A stretch of DNA of 64,000 nt from Duganella sp. SG902 (GCF_013376005.1 NZ_JABMJK010000006.1:248001-312000); one strand, 5' to 3'; counted from the first letter of the stretch, positions 11,968 through 21,252 are shown. Program-made: numbers and translations. Notes: a model not told the origin generated them from the sequence alone.

Positions 11968-12933
11968 TTAGCGCGCGCCCGCCAGTCGCTCCAGCGCCTG
12001 GTCGTTCAGCGGCACGCCCGCGCAGCGCGCGGCATACAGCGCCGCGCCCAGCACCGGCACCAGACGCGGAGGCGCCAGGCGATATGGCCCGCTACGCGCC
12101 GCCAGCGCCTGCGCGAACGGCGCATGCAGCGGTCCGTCGGCGCCGAACAAGCCACCGCTGTACGACACGGCTACTTCCACCTCGTCTGCTACGCCCAGCG
12201 CGTCACGCACCGCATCGACCAGCAACGCCAGCTCGGCCGCCGCCGAGGTGATGATCGCCTCGGCCTGAAGATCACCCAGCGCGGCCGCCTCGCTGACCAG
12301 CCGCGATAACGCCGCCACGCGGCTGCGCTCCGCTTGCAGATCGCCGTAAATCACCTGGCACAGATCCAGATCCTCCGCCAGCGCGAGACGCTGGCGCACC
12401 AGCTTGTACAACGATCCGCGCGGCGCGCGGCCATCGCTCATGCGCGAGAACAGCGCCAGGCCGGCACGTGCGATCCAGTACGCCGAGCCCTCGTCGCTGA
12501 ACAATTCGCCCCAGCCGCCAGCACGCGCGCGGCGGCCGGCGAATTCACCGTAAGCCATCGAGCCGGTACCGGCGATGACACTGATGCCATCCGCGCACGC
12601 GAGCGATCCCGCCCAGCTGCACACCATGTCGTTGCCGCACACATAGCGCTCGTGACCGAGGATGGCGCGCGGCAGCGCATCCAGCTGCCGTTGGGCCGCG
12701 CGGTCTTCGCCATACGCCGGCAAGCCAAAGAACGCGAATGCCAGATCGCTGGCCGTGACGTTGGCGGCGCTGAACAGCGCGTTGCAACCGCGCGCCAGCA
12801 TCGCGGCCGCGCCCTCCATGCCGACCTCCAGATAGTAGGCGCCGCTTTCTGTGTGCTGGGCCAGCACCTGTCCCTGGCCGTCGATCAGCGCGAACGCGGT
12901 CTTGGTGCCGCCGCCGTCAACCCCGAGGAACAT
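11968..12933 (-). CDS. BadF/NagK-type amino-sugar kinase (AgaK-like)
   Basis: A 321-residue ASKHA-fold kinase. It has the phosphate-1 loop GVDGGGTKTAFALID at the N-terminus, a central CGNDMVCSWAGSLACADGISVIAGTGSMAYG (phosphate-2 and substrate region, about 99-129), GGWGELFSDEGSAYWI, and a C-terminal SGGLFG adenosine motif. It resembles N-acetylglucosamine kinases of the BadF/BcrA group. Beside AgaS and GatZ/KbaZ it probably phosphorylates N-acetylgalactosamine at O6, replacing the PTS of the E. coli Aga pathway. It overlaps agaS by 17 bp and has AGGAG before its ATG. Confidence 0.8.
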   Translation of the reverse strand: MFLGVDGGGTKTAFALIDGQGQVLAQHTESGAYYLEVGMEGAAAMLARGCNALFSAANVTASDLAFAFFGLPAYGEDRAAQRQLDALPRAILGHERYVCGNDMVCSWAGSLACADGISVIAGTGSMAYGEFAGRRARAGGWGELFSDEGSAYWIARAGLALFSRMSDGRAPRGSLYKLVRQRLALAEDLDLCQVIYGDLQAERSRVAALSRLVSEAAALGDLQAEAIITSAAAELALLVDAVRDALGVADEVEVAVSYSGGLFGADGPLHAPFAQALAARSGPYRLAPPRLVPVLGAALYAARCAGVPLNDQALERLAGAR

Positions 12934-14101
12934 GATCTTCTCCTGCGAACGGATAGATAGTCACGCCGCGCACCACGCGGTTGACGGTGCCGGATGCGCT
13001 GGGGGTGTCCGGACGGATGCCCTGCGCCAGCGACTGCAACAGCGCGAAGGCCTGACAGAACAGGATGTAAGGCAGCGCCAGCGCCAGGTCGGCCGCATGT
13101 TCCGCGCCTTCCAGCACCACGCCATCATTCCCCAGCTCCGCGTCGGCGCGCCCGCTCAGCGCCAGCACACGGCCGGCCCGGCCATCGTTGCGCAGTTCGC
13201 GCAGCAGGTCCAGGTCGTAGCGGCGCGCGTAAGGATCATTCGACAGCAGCACCACGACCAGCGTGTCGGCATCGACAATGGTCTTCGGACCATGGCGGAA
13301 GCCCAGCGGCGAATCGAACAGCGCGACCACACGGCCATCGGTCAACTCCAGCAGTTTGAGCGACGCTTCGCGCGCCAGCCCGCGCAGCTCATTGCTGCCG
13401 AGGTAGACCACGCGCTTGAACTTACGCGCCACCAGCGCCCGCAGCAGCGGCAATTCGGTTTCCTGCACGCGACTGGCGGCGGCCGACGCGGCGGCGGTCT
13501 CGCCGGGCGCCAGCACGCCGAACGCCAGCGCCGCCGTCAGCAGCATGGAGGTGAAGCTGGTGGTCATGGCGAAACCACGATCATGGGTCGCATCGGGCAG
13601 CAAGATGGCGAACGCGTTGTCGCGGCCTTGGGCCAAGCGATACAGCTCGCCGTCCGCGTTGCAGGTGATGACCAGGTGGTGGACATCATTCACCAGTTGG
13701 TCCGCCAGCGCCACGGCGGCCGTGCTTTCAGGGCTGCTGCCGGAACGGGCAAACGACACCATGAGCGTCGGCACTCCGGGCTGCAGGAAACGCAGCGGGC
13801 CGGAAACGAGATCCGTGGTCGGCACGGCTTCCGCACGCAGCCCCTTGCCCAGCAAGGAGGGCGCCAGGCACTCGCCCAGGAAAGCCGACGTGCCGGCGCC
13901 GGTCAGCACGATGCGCAGATCGGCGCGCGCCAGCAGCGGCGCGAGGAAGGCATCGAGGGCCGCGCGCCTGCCGCTCACCAGCGCATCGATCTCCGGCCAG
14001 ACGCTGGGCTGCTGCGCGATTTCACGCGCGGTCTGGCCGCCTCCCGCCTCGTCCAGGCGGTCCGCGCCTATGCCCAAAATCTCCTTGTCTGCCACTAGCA
14101 T
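12917..14101 (-). CDS. agaS: SIS-domain galactosamine-6-phosphate deaminase/isomerase (AgaS-like)
   Basis: 394 residues with two SIS domains. The first has LRIVLTGAGTSAFLGE (about 62-77) and LMVSFARSGSSPES (about 112-125). The second contains KRVVYLGSNELRGLAREASLKLLELT and FRHGPKTIVD. This arrangement, and a length near 390, fit AgaS, which converts galactosamine-6-phosphate to tagatose-6-phosphate with release of ammonia, rather than GlmS-type transferases with extra domains. AAGGAG precedes the ATG. The gene overlaps its neighbours on both sides by 7 and 17 bp, showing tight coupling with GatZ/KbaZ and the kinase. Confidence 0.85.
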   Translation of the reverse strand: MLVADKEILGIGADRLDEAGGGQTAREIAQQPSVWPEIDALVSGRRAALDAFLAPLLARADLRIVLTGAGTSAFLGECLAPSLLGKGLRAEAVPTTDLVSGPLRFLQPGVPTLMVSFARSGSSPESTAAVALADQLVNDVHHLVITCNADGELYRLAQGRDNAFAILLPDATHDRGFAMTTSFTSMLLTAALAFGVLAPGETAAASAAASRVQETELPLLRALVARKFKRVVYLGSNELRGLAREASLKLLELTDGRVVALFDSPLGFRHGPKTIVDADTLVVVLLSNDPYARRYDLDLLRELRNDGRAGRVLALSGRADAELGNDGVVLEGAEHAADLALALPYILFCQAFALLQSLAQGIRPDTPSASGTVNRVVRGVTIYPFAGEDHVPRG

Positions 14102-15399
14102 GTTTCCAACTCCTTTGTTGCGGCGCCCGCGTCGCAGGCATCCATGTACTGGCGCAGCACTCTCGCTACGCCCTCTTTGAGTAAATCGGCCGGCAGATTG
14201 CGCACACGGCCTTCGCGCACCGCCTCATACTGGGCCGGCAGGTATTGGCTCAACAGCGTCAATGGCGGCGCCTCGCGCTCCAGATTCGCCATCAGACGCG
14301 CCTGCGCTTCCTGGATCGCCGGATGCGGCCAGTAGTAGCGTATGCGGTCGCTCAGACTGTACTGCTGATCGAAACGCGCGCGCGCCGCATCGCCGCCGTA
14401 GTATTTACGCCAGTATTCCGGCTCGGCGCGCATCACTTCCAGCACCGTGTTTTTGAAATCCGAGCCTTTGCCCTCGCCCGCCATCTCCTGCTCGATATCC
14501 GCCAGCGCCCACAAGGTTTCTCGCAACGCGAAGGTCAGGCCGGGCCCGACTTTCAGAATGGCGAAGTGGCCAGCCACCAGCGCGGCCAGATTGGCCGGGG
14601 TCTGATAGTCGGTCGAATGTGCCTCGTACACCAAAGTCGGCTCGCCTTCGATGAAGCGGCTCAGTTCCACCGCGCGTTCCGGCTTGTAGTCGATGACCTT
14701 GTGGTGGTCGAACTCCACGCCCGGCTGCACCACCAGGCCGATCACGCGCGGCCAGACCGGCGCCAGCCCCGCCGCCGCGAACGCCAGCCGATGCACCTTG
14801 ATGGTCAGCGCCGCCGCTCCCGGCGTGGTCACGCTGAGTTCTTCCAGATCTTCATGGGCGCCGCCCGGCACCGGCACCTCGGTGCCGACCACGTACACCG
14901 GCGCCTCGCCGCCCGCCGCCTGCCAGGCGCGTTCCGCCACCACGCACAGGCGCGCCGCGCGTTCGGCCACCACGGCATCCGGCAGCGGCACCGGATCGCC
15001 GGCGCAGGACATCGAGCAATCGAGGTGGATCTTGCGGAAGCCGTCCGTCACATACTGCTCGATCAACACTTCCGATCGCACCATGGCCGTCTCCGCCGGC
15101 TGGCCTTGCCACGCGTTCGGTCCCAGATGGTCGCCGCCCAGCAGGATGCGATCGCGCGCCAGTCCGACGCGGTCGGCGATTCCGTGCACGAAATCACGGA
15201 AGGCGGCAGGCGTCATGCCGGTATAGCCGCCATCCTGATTCACCTGGTTCGAGGTGGCCTCGATCAACACTGGAAGCCCGCGTTCCAGCGCGGTTTCCAT
15301 CGCCGCCTCGATCACCAGCGGATGCGCCGAGCACACGGCGTGGATGCCAACGCGCTCCCCCGCCTTGTGCCGGCGCACCAGATTCAATAAATAGTCCAT
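14095..15399 (-). CDS. agaZ: Tagatose-1,6-bisphosphate aldolase non-catalytic subunit family (GatZ/KbaZ/AgaZ)
   Basis: 434 residues, the usual GatZ/KbaZ length. Typical segments are GIHAVCSAHPLVIEAAMETAL (about 18-38), LIEATSNQVNQDGGYTGMTP, ILLGGDHLGPNAW and KIHLDCSMSCAGDP. In enterobacteria this subunit supports the catalytic KbaY/GatY aldolase. In Shewanella-type GalNAc loci the AgaZ homologue has been proposed to act at the tagatose-6-phosphate step. No KbaY/GatY partner and no PfkB kinase lies in this cluster, so the exact reaction here is open. It is followed by agaS with a 7-bp overlap. Confidence 0.87.
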   Translation of the reverse strand: MDYLLNLVRRHKAGERVGIHAVCSAHPLVIEAAMETALERGLPVLIEATSNQVNQDGGYTGMTPAAFRDFVHGIADRVGLARDRILLGGDHLGPNAWQGQPAETAMVRSEVLIEQYVTDGFRKIHLDCSMSCAGDPVPLPDAVVAERAARLCVVAERAWQAAGGEAPVYVVGTEVPVPGGAHEDLEELSVTTPGAAALTIKVHRLAFAAAGLAPVWPRVIGLVVQPGVEFDHHKVIDYKPERAVELSRFIEGEPTLVYEAHSTDYQTPANLAALVAGHFAILKVGPGLTFALRETLWALADIEQEMAGEGKGSDFKNTVLEVMRAEPEYWRKYYGGDAARARFDQQYSLSDRIRYYWPHPAIQEAQARLMANLEREAPPLTLLSQYLPAQYEAVREGRVRNLPADLLKEGVARVLRQYMDACDAGAATKELETC

Positions 15400-15423
15400 C
15401 TATCAGTCCTTGAATAATCCAGT

Positions 15424-16350
15424 TCAGGCGGCGCCGTCGTCCGGCTGCAGCGCGAGGAACAGCGCCGCCGCCAGCGACAGCACAATGCCCGCCAGCCGGT
15501 AGCCGGTCGGCAGCGACGCCGCCAACGCCATCGAGATCACGGTCGTCAGCAATGGTGCGCCGGCGTTCACCAGCGGCGACACCATCAGCGCCTTACCATG
15601 GCGGAAGGCATACACCAGTGTCAGCGCACCCACCGCGTTCAGTATCTGCGTGGCGGCGGCGAGCAGCGGCCCCGAAGGACCGTAATTAATCGGCTGCGAA
15701 AAGTCCGTCATCGCGATGGCCACCGGGATGAACAGCAAGGCGCTGGCCGTCATGTAGAAGAAAATACTCTCCGCATCCATGCTGGCGTTGGCCAGCTTGA
15801 TGAAGTAAGCCTGCAAGCCCCAGGCCACCAGCACGCCCAGCGCCAGCAGGAACCACAAGCCATACTGCTGCGGCGCGCCGCCAGGCGTGTAGTCGAACAG
15901 CGGTAGCGCGCAGATCGCCAGCACGATGCCGGCCATGCCCATGACGCCGGTGCGCTCACGCAAAAAGGCGAACGACAGCGCGATCGTCAGCACCGGCGAC
16001 AGCGAGATGAGCGGAAAGATCAGATAAGTCGGTCCCGCCTTCACCGCGTAGAACAGAATCATCTGCCCGCCCGCGCCCAGCAAACCGATCGCCAAGCCAT
16101 ACGCGATCGCGCGGCCATCGTGGCGCACCTTCCATTCCGCGCGCGCCAGCACGATCAGCGCTGGCGGCACCATGGTCAGCGCCCACACCACGTAGATCAG
16201 CGTTTCAGGGAAGCCGTGCTGGCTTGGCAGCCCGGCGAACGCGCCCCACACGCCCCACAGCAGCGTGGTGGCCAGCGCGTAACCCAGCCAGCGCGGGCGG
16301 CGCGTACTGGCGGTGTCCTCGGTTTGTATCGTGCTTGTCGTCGTATTCAT
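15424..16350 (-). CDS. DMT-superfamily (EamA-like) transporter
   Basis: 308 residues with about ten hydrophobic helices in two repeated halves, matching the 10-TM drug/metabolite transporter fold. GLLGAGGQMILFYAVKAGPTYLIFPLISLSPVLT (about 95-128) is the conserved helix 3-4 region of an EamA domain. It sits between the TonB receptor and agaZ, so it may move the amino sugar or a breakdown product across the inner membrane, alongside the MFS porter encoded across the divergent promoter. Direction and substrate are unknown. Confidence 0.78.
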   Translation of the reverse strand: MNTTTSTIQTEDTASTRRPRWLGYALATTLLWGVWGAFAGLPSQHGFPETLIYVVWALTMVPPALIVLARAEWKVRHDGRAIAYGLAIGLLGAGGQMILFYAVKAGPTYLIFPLISLSPVLTIALSFAFLRERTGVMGMAGIVLAICALPLFDYTPGGAPQQYGLWFLLALGVLVAWGLQAYFIKLANASMDAESIFFYMTASALLFIPVAIAMTDFSQPINYGPSGPLLAAATQILNAVGALTLVYAFRHGKALMVSPLVNAGAPLLTTVISMALAASLPTGYRLAGIVLSLAAALFLALQPDDGAA

Positions 16351-16359
16351 GTGGTCCCG

Positions 16360-19131
16360 TCAGAATTTCACGCTCATGCCGGCCACGTAGGTGCGGCCCC
16401 AGGTTTCGAAGCCATACAGCGCGTCGCCGCGGCCCAGGTTCGAGCGCATGACCGCATCGCCCAGGTTCTTGCCCTCGATGAACAGGGTGATGTTGCGGGT
16501 CACATCCCAGGAGGCGGACGCGGTCACCCACGTCAGCGCATCGACCTTGTTGGGATAGCCGGCCAGCACATTGGTGCTCTGAGTGTACTCCCCGGTGTAG
16601 TCGAACGAGATCGATGCGTTGATGCCGTTCTTCTCATACAGCAGCCCTATCGAGGACGCGGTTGGCGCCACGCCCTCCAGCTGGCCGACATACTCGCCGT
16701 TCTGGTAAGCCTTGGTCCAGGTCTTGGCGAATTTGGCGTTGAAGCCGAAGCCATTGTCGAACAGGTGCTGCACGCCCAGCTCCAGGCCACGCACGCGCGC
16801 CTTGTCGCCATTGACCGGGTGGGTCACGGTGTACAGATAACCCGGCACGCCGATATCCACATGCTCGTCGGTCTGGTAGGTGACGAAGTTCTTGATTTGC
16901 TTGGCGAAGATCGCCGCCGTGATGGCCGACTTCGGACGGTAATACCACTCCGCCGACAGGTCCTGCTGCACCGCCTCGGTCGGTTTCAGTTTCGGGTCGC
17001 CGACCACGTTGAGCACATAGCTGCGGTCCAGCGTGTTGTCGGTGCGGGTCGGCGCCAGCTTGTCCAGCGATGGTCGGGCCATCACCTTGGCCAACGCGCC
17101 GCGCACCACGAAATCCTCGCGCGCCCACCAGCTGATGTTCGCCGATGGCAGCAGCTTGGTGTAGCTGCCGTCCTCCGATACCGGCACCGCCGGGCTGTAG
17201 ACGATGGTCGGGCTGCTGGTCGGGATGTTCGGCGTCGGATCGTCGATCGATACGATCTTGTCGATCGCGCTCTTCGAGGTGGTCTTGGTGCGCACCAGGC
17301 GCGCGCCGATATTGCCGTTCCAGTTTTCGCCGGACAGTTCCAGCTGGCCGTACAGCGTCGCGGTCTTCTCGCGCACCGAATACGAATCGGTCGGCACGAA
17401 CACCGGCTGCGACTTGCTAACGTCATAGGTCTCGCCGGTCGGATTGCCTTCCGCGTCCAGAACCGGCTTGCCATCGAGCGCCTTCAGCGCCGCCAGATAG
17501 GCCGCCACGTCGAACTTGACGAAACTGCCGGGGAAGCTGCCGCCGGCGTTGCGCATATAGTTCGGCAGCGTCATCGGCTGCACCACGTTGGCGCCCAGCG
17601 AGGCGAACGTGGTCGAGTACATATCGCAGTACTGACAGGCGCCGCCGCTCTTCTCGTTGCCGATCGAGTTGCGATCCTTCTTGCGATTGGTGGCGCTGGC
17701 GCCGAATTGCAGCGCATCGACATGCCATGCACCGCTCAGCGACAGGCGGCCATCGAGCGAGGCGCCGTCGATGGTGTCCTTGATATCGGTGCCGGTCAGG
17801 CCGGCGAAATGCACGCCGTAGTCCTTGTTACCCAGACGGCCGGCCGCCAGCTCGGTCGCCAGGTCGCGGCCATCTTCCAGGGTGACGCGGATGTCGGGGA
17901 AGGCGCCGTTGTTGGCGCGGTAGTAGCCGGTGTTGTGGCCGGCGATGCCGGCGACCACGAAGGTGTCCTTGCCGCCGGAATCTCGCTTGGAGGTCGAGCG
18001 GTACAGGTCACCCGTCAGTTTCAAATCGTTCGACACCTTCCATTCACCGCGCCAGCCGGCCTGCATGGTGTCGACCACGCGGTCGGCCGTGACGTTGGAC
18101 ATTTCAGGAATCAGATCATGCACCGTCATGCTGGTGATCAGATGGTCCTTGACCACCACATCGGACCAGCGGCCCGGCGCATGTTCGATGTAGTAGGACT
18201 GCTGATAGCCGATTTGCGGCGAGTCCAGGCGCGTGGCCAGGCCGTCGACTGTCATCTTGAAGTTCGGCGTGACCTTCCATTCAAAGGCGCCGGACAGCGC
18301 GGTGCGCTTCTTCTCTTCAAACACGGAACCGAAGGAGATGCAGCAAGGTCCGAGCAGATTGCTCTCGCCCTCGCCGATCACGCCATCGCCATTCACGTCG
18401 AAGCTGCCCGGCGAGTCGGCGTTGTAGGTCTGGTAGCCCAGCGAATCGGTGCGCACCTTGCGCTTGGAGACCACCGCGCCCACCAGCACGCCCATGGTGT
18501 TGTTATTGAAGGTGTTGCTGACCACACCGGACAGCTTGCCGCCATCCTTGCGCGACAGGTCGTTATGGTCCGCCTCGAAACGCACGGAGGCGTGATAGCC
18601 AGGATTGTCCATCGGGCGCGCCGAACGCAGGTTGACGGAGCCGCCGATACTGCCCTCCATTTGCGACGCCTCGGCCGACTTCATGACGTCCGCGCCGCTG
18701 ATCACTTCCGACGGCAGCACGTCGAAAGCGAAGTCGCGGCCGTCGCCGTCGGTGGCCAGGATGCGTTTGTTCAGGGTGACGATGTTGTAGCCGGAGCCGA
18801 GGCCGCGCACATTGATGTACTGCCCCTCGCCGCCACGGGTGCGCGACACCGAGATGCCGGAGATGTGGGTCAGCGAGTCGGCCACGTTATCGTCGGGGAA
18901 GCGGCCCAGCTCAGTCGCCGAAATCGAATCCTGAATCACGTCGGCATTGCGTTTCAGTTCCAGCGATTTGGCCAGGGCGGCGCGCGGGCCGGTCACCACC
19001 ACGACCGGCGCGGCTGGCGCTTCCGCATCCGCCTGCGTCTGCGTCTGCGCGAAAGCCACGCCGCATAGCGCCATCTCCACCGCCACGGCGATCAGGCTGC
19101 GCCGAAGTCCCTTTTCCATTCTGCTACCCAT
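16360..19131 (-). CDS. TonB-dependent outer-membrane receptor of the GalNAc-type locus
   Basis: About 923 residues. The ATG at 19129-19131 has GAGGGAG upstream; further ATGs lie at 19146 and 19119. A signal peptide ends near CGVAFAQ. The plug domain follows (VVVVTGPRAALAKSLELKRNADVIQDSI; ELGRFPDDNVADSLTHISGISV; GEGQYINVRGLGSGYN), then a long beta-barrel ending in MSVKF with a terminal aromatic. The KSLELKRNADVIQDSI plug signature is that of carbohydrate-linked receptors in Caulobacter, Xanthomonas and Shewanella. It is the first gene of the leftward operon and probably imports GalNAc-containing oligosaccharides. Confidence 0.92.
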   Translation of the reverse strand: MGSRMEKGLRRSLIAVAVEMALCGVAFAQTQTQADAEAPAAPVVVVTGPRAALAKSLELKRNADVIQDSISATELGRFPDDNVADSLTHISGISVSRTRGGEGQYINVRGLGSGYNIVTLNKRILATDGDGRDFAFDVLPSEVISGADVMKSAEASQMEGSIGGSVNLRSARPMDNPGYHASVRFEADHNDLSRKDGGKLSGVVSNTFNNNTMGVLVGAVVSKRKVRTDSLGYQTYNADSPGSFDVNGDGVIGEGESNLLGPCCISFGSVFEEKKRTALSGAFEWKVTPNFKMTVDGLATRLDSPQIGYQQSYYIEHAPGRWSDVVVKDHLITSMTVHDLIPEMSNVTADRVVDTMQAGWRGEWKVSNDLKLTGDLYRSTSKRDSGGKDTFVVAGIAGHNTGYYRANNGAFPDIRVTLEDGRDLATELAAGRLGNKDYGVHFAGLTGTDIKDTIDGASLDGRLSLSGAWHVDALQFGASATNRKKDRNSIGNEKSGGACQYCDMYSTTFASLGANVVQPMTLPNYMRNAGGSFPGSFVKFDVAAYLAALKALDGKPVLDAEGNPTGETYDVSKSQPVFVPTDSYSVREKTATLYGQLELSGENWNGNIGARLVRTKTTSKSAIDKIVSIDDPTPNIPTSSPTIVYSPAVPVSEDGSYTKLLPSANISWWAREDFVVRGALAKVMARPSLDKLAPTRTDNTLDRSYVLNVVGDPKLKPTEAVQQDLSAEWYYRPKSAITAAIFAKQIKNFVTYQTDEHVDIGVPGYLYTVTHPVNGDKARVRGLELGVQHLFDNGFGFNAKFAKTWTKAYQNGEYVGQLEGVAPTASSIGLLYEKNGINASISFDYTGEYTQSTNVLAGYPNKVDALTWVTASASWDVTRNITLFIEGKNLGDAVMRSNLGRGDALYGFETWGRTYVAGMSVKF

Positions 19132-19186
19132 GCCAATCTCCCTCATAGTGCCGTGTTGTTGTCTGTGGTTTGTGACTTATGTAAGG

Positions 19187-19215
19187 ATAGTAATAAGCAA
19201 AGAAAGAAAACACAA
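19187..19215 (-). promoter_or_regulatory. Candidate promoter of the leftward GalNAc-type operon
   Basis: On the minus strand TTGTGT (19210-19215) and TACTAT (19187-19192) are 17 bp apart, about 55 bp before the receptor start. The spacer contains GAAAG-type repeats like those in the operator region next to it. Confidence 0.45.
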
Positions 19216-19299
19216 CAAACTTTCGAATTATTTCTTTTCCGTGTTGTATTTTCGTTTTCTTTCGTTTTTAACCGACATAACTTTCTTTTTGTTTCGAAT
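19196..19299. promoter_or_regulatory. Cluster of TTTC-repeat operators for the DeoR/AgaR-type regulator
   Basis: An island of AT-rich DNA in a GC-rich genome. TTTC words, often followed by G/T-TT, recur at 19221-19224, 19231-19234, 19249-19252, 19259-19262, 19282-19285 and 19292-19295, and their complement GAAAG occurs at 19202-19206. The best block, 19248-19270, reads like the TTTCRTTTYRTTTY pattern described for E. coli AgaR. It lies between the divergent receptor operon and the DeoR gene, where AgaR sites are expected. Binding by the adjacent regulator is inference. Confidence 0.6.
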
Positions 19300-19371
19300 C
19301 TACAATGTTTGCTGGCATGGCGCGCACGATCTGGTAAGCTGCCATTTTTTGACAAATCAACAGCAAAACCC

Positions 19372-20139
19372 ATGCGACTCAGTAGTCAACGCCGCGCCGC
19401 GATCCTGGAAGCGCTCACTCAGCACGGTTCGGTGCAGGTCAACGAACTGGTGGAGAAAATGGGCGTCTCGGCGGTGACCATCCGCAGCGACCTCAGTGCG
19501 CTGGAATCCCAGGGACTGGCCACGCGCAGCCACGGCGGCGCCATGCTGGCGCGCACGCCGCCGGCCGAGCAGACCATCCGCCAGAAGGACGCCATCAACC
19601 ACGAGCAGAAAGAGCACATCGGCGCTTACGCCGCGCGCATGGTGCAACCGGGCGACAACATCATCATCGACTCCGGCACCACCACCATCTCGCTGGCGCG
19701 CCACCTGCGCGAGGCGCAGAACATCACGGTGATGACCAATGGCCTGAACATCGCTTGGGAGCTGGCCGACGCGCCGGGCGTGGACCTGATCCTGACCGGC
19801 GGCCTGCTGCGCAAGCAGTCGCTGTCGATCCAGGGCACGCAGGCGGAAGCCTGCCTGCAGGCCTACAGCTTCGACAAGCTGTTCCTCGGCGTGGACGGTT
19901 TCGATCTGCAGTTCGGCGTCACCACCCACCACGAGGCGGAAGCGAGCCTGAATCACAAGATGGTGGAACGCGCCAAGAAGATCATCGTGCTGGCCGACGC
20001 CTCCAAGTTCGGCCGCGTGAGCCTGCACCGCATCGTGCAGCTGGACCGCATCCACACGGTGATCACCGACGCCGGCATCAGCCCGGAATACCGCGACGGC
20101 CTGCTGGAAGCCGGCATCGAGCTGCTGATTGCGGAGTGA
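19372..20139 (+). CDS. DeoR-family transcriptional regulator (AgaR-like)
   Basis: 255 residues from the ATG at 19372. The frame stays open upstream only through AT-rich regulatory DNA. The N-terminal DeoR HTH is clear (RRAAILEALTQHGSVQVNELVEKMGVSAVTIRSDLSALESQGL, about 7-49, then TRSHGGAM). It is followed by the DeoR sensor domain, related to phosphosugar isomerases, with DSGTTTISLARHL and DKLFLGVDGF. It is placed like AgaR: beside the deacetylase and transporter and divergent from the catabolic operon. It probably represses both directions and is released by a phosphorylated amino sugar. No good Shine-Dalgarno is visible. Confidence 0.88.
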   Translation: MRLSSQRRAAILEALTQHGSVQVNELVEKMGVSAVTIRSDLSALESQGLATRSHGGAMLARTPPAEQTIRQKDAINHEQKEHIGAYAARMVQPGDNIIIDSGTTTISLARHLREAQNITVMTNGLNIAWELADAPGVDLILTGGLLRKQSLSIQGTQAEACLQAYSFDKLFLGVDGFDLQFGVTTHHEAEASLNHKMVERAKKIIVLADASKFGRVSLHRIVQLDRIHTVITDAGISPEYRDGLLEAGIELLIAE

Positions 20140-20143
20140 CGCT

Positions 20144-21241
20144 GTGCTGAGCGGACGTATCCTCACCCCGGACGGCTGGATCAACGGCAGCATCGCCTTC
20201 GACCAGCGCATCCAACACATCCGCGAGAACCACGACGCGCACAGCACGCTGACCATCCTGCCCGGCTTTATCGACCTGCACGTGCACGGCGCCGCCGGCG
20301 TCGACATCATGCAAGGCGGCGACGCCGGCGACGCCGTGGCGCGCGCGCATGCGAAGCACGGCACCACCGCCATGCTGGGCACCACCATGACCGCCACCGA
20401 CAACTCGATCCGCCGCGCGTTGCGCGGCCTGGCGCCGGTCATCGCGCAGCGGCCGACCGGCGCCGCGCGCATGCTTGGCGTGCACCTTGAAGGCCCATTC
20501 CTCAGCATCCACAAGCTGGGCGCGCAACCGGCGGATGCGGTCACTGTGGGCAGCATGGATCTGGTGCGCGACTATCACGCGCTGGCGCCGATCCGCGCCA
20601 TGACGCTGGCGACCGAGGTGGATGGCCATCTGGCGCTGATTCCGCAACTGAATGAACTCGGCATCCGGGTGCAGATCGGTCACAGCAACGGCAGCTATGA
20701 AGACGGCGTCGCGGCGCTGAAAGCCGGCGCCGCCGGCTTCACCCATCTGTACAACGGCATGACGGAGCTGAATCACTACCGGCCCGGCATCGTCGGCGCG
20801 GCGCTGGCGCATGCGGAATATGCGGAGATCATTCCGGACCTGCAGCACGTTGCGCCAGGCGCCATCCACGCGGCCCTGCGCGCGATTCCGCGCCTGTACG
20901 GCGTCACCGACGCCACCTCCGCCACCGGCATGCCCGACGGCGAATATGGCCTGGGCAGCCAGCGCGTCTACAAGTGCCTGGGCTGCGTGCGGCTGGCCAC
21001 CGGCTCGCTGGCGGGCAGCGTGCTGACCATGGACCAGGCCTTGCGCAACTTCGTCGGCCTGGGGCTGGAGCTGGCCGATGCATCGAACCGCCTGTCGCTC
21101 TACCCCGCGGATTACCTGGGCGAGCATGAGCGCGGCCGCCTGACGCAGGGCGCCTGGGCGGACATCGTGGTACTCAACGCGGAATTACAACCGGTGGCCG
21201 TCTTCGTGGAAGGTGAAGCCATCGATCTCACCACCAACTAG
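20144..21241 (+). CDS. N-acetylhexosamine-6-phosphate deacetylase (NagA/AgaA type)
   Basis: 365 residues from the GTG at 20144, which has GGAG at 20133-20136 (7 nt away). A TTG at 20129 is also in frame but overlaps the DeoR gene more. Amidohydrolase motifs of NagA are present: PGFIDLHVHGAAGVDIMQ (metal site), GVHLEGPFLS (metal-binding Glu), IGHSNGSYED and THLYNGMTELNHYRPG (His ligands), and the catalytic Asp in GVTDATSATG. It would remove acetate from GalNAc-6-phosphate (or GlcNAc-6-phosphate) made by the kinase, giving the substrate for AgaS. It is co-transcribed with the DeoR and MFS genes. Confidence 0.9.
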   Translation: MLSGRILTPDGWINGSIAFDQRIQHIRENHDAHSTLTILPGFIDLHVHGAAGVDIMQGGDAGDAVARAHAKHGTTAMLGTTMTATDNSIRRALRGLAPVIAQRPTGAARMLGVHLEGPFLSIHKLGAQPADAVTVGSMDLVRDYHALAPIRAMTLATEVDGHLALIPQLNELGIRVQIGHSNGSYEDGVAALKAGAAGFTHLYNGMTELNHYRPGIVGAALAHAEYAEIIPDLQHVAPGAIHAALRAIPRLYGVTDATSATGMPDGEYGLGSQRVYKCLGCVRLATGSLAGSVLTMDQALRNFVGLGLELADASNRLSLYPADYLGEHERGRLTQGAWADIVVLNAELQPVAVFVEGEAIDLTTN

Positions 21242-21252
21242 ACGGAGCCTCG

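Noticed and set aside
16120..19068. A 982-codon plus-strand open frame opposite the TonB receptor gene
   Set aside because: Low-complexity Arg/His/Val-rich antisense translation. The minus-strand receptor has clear plug and barrel signatures.
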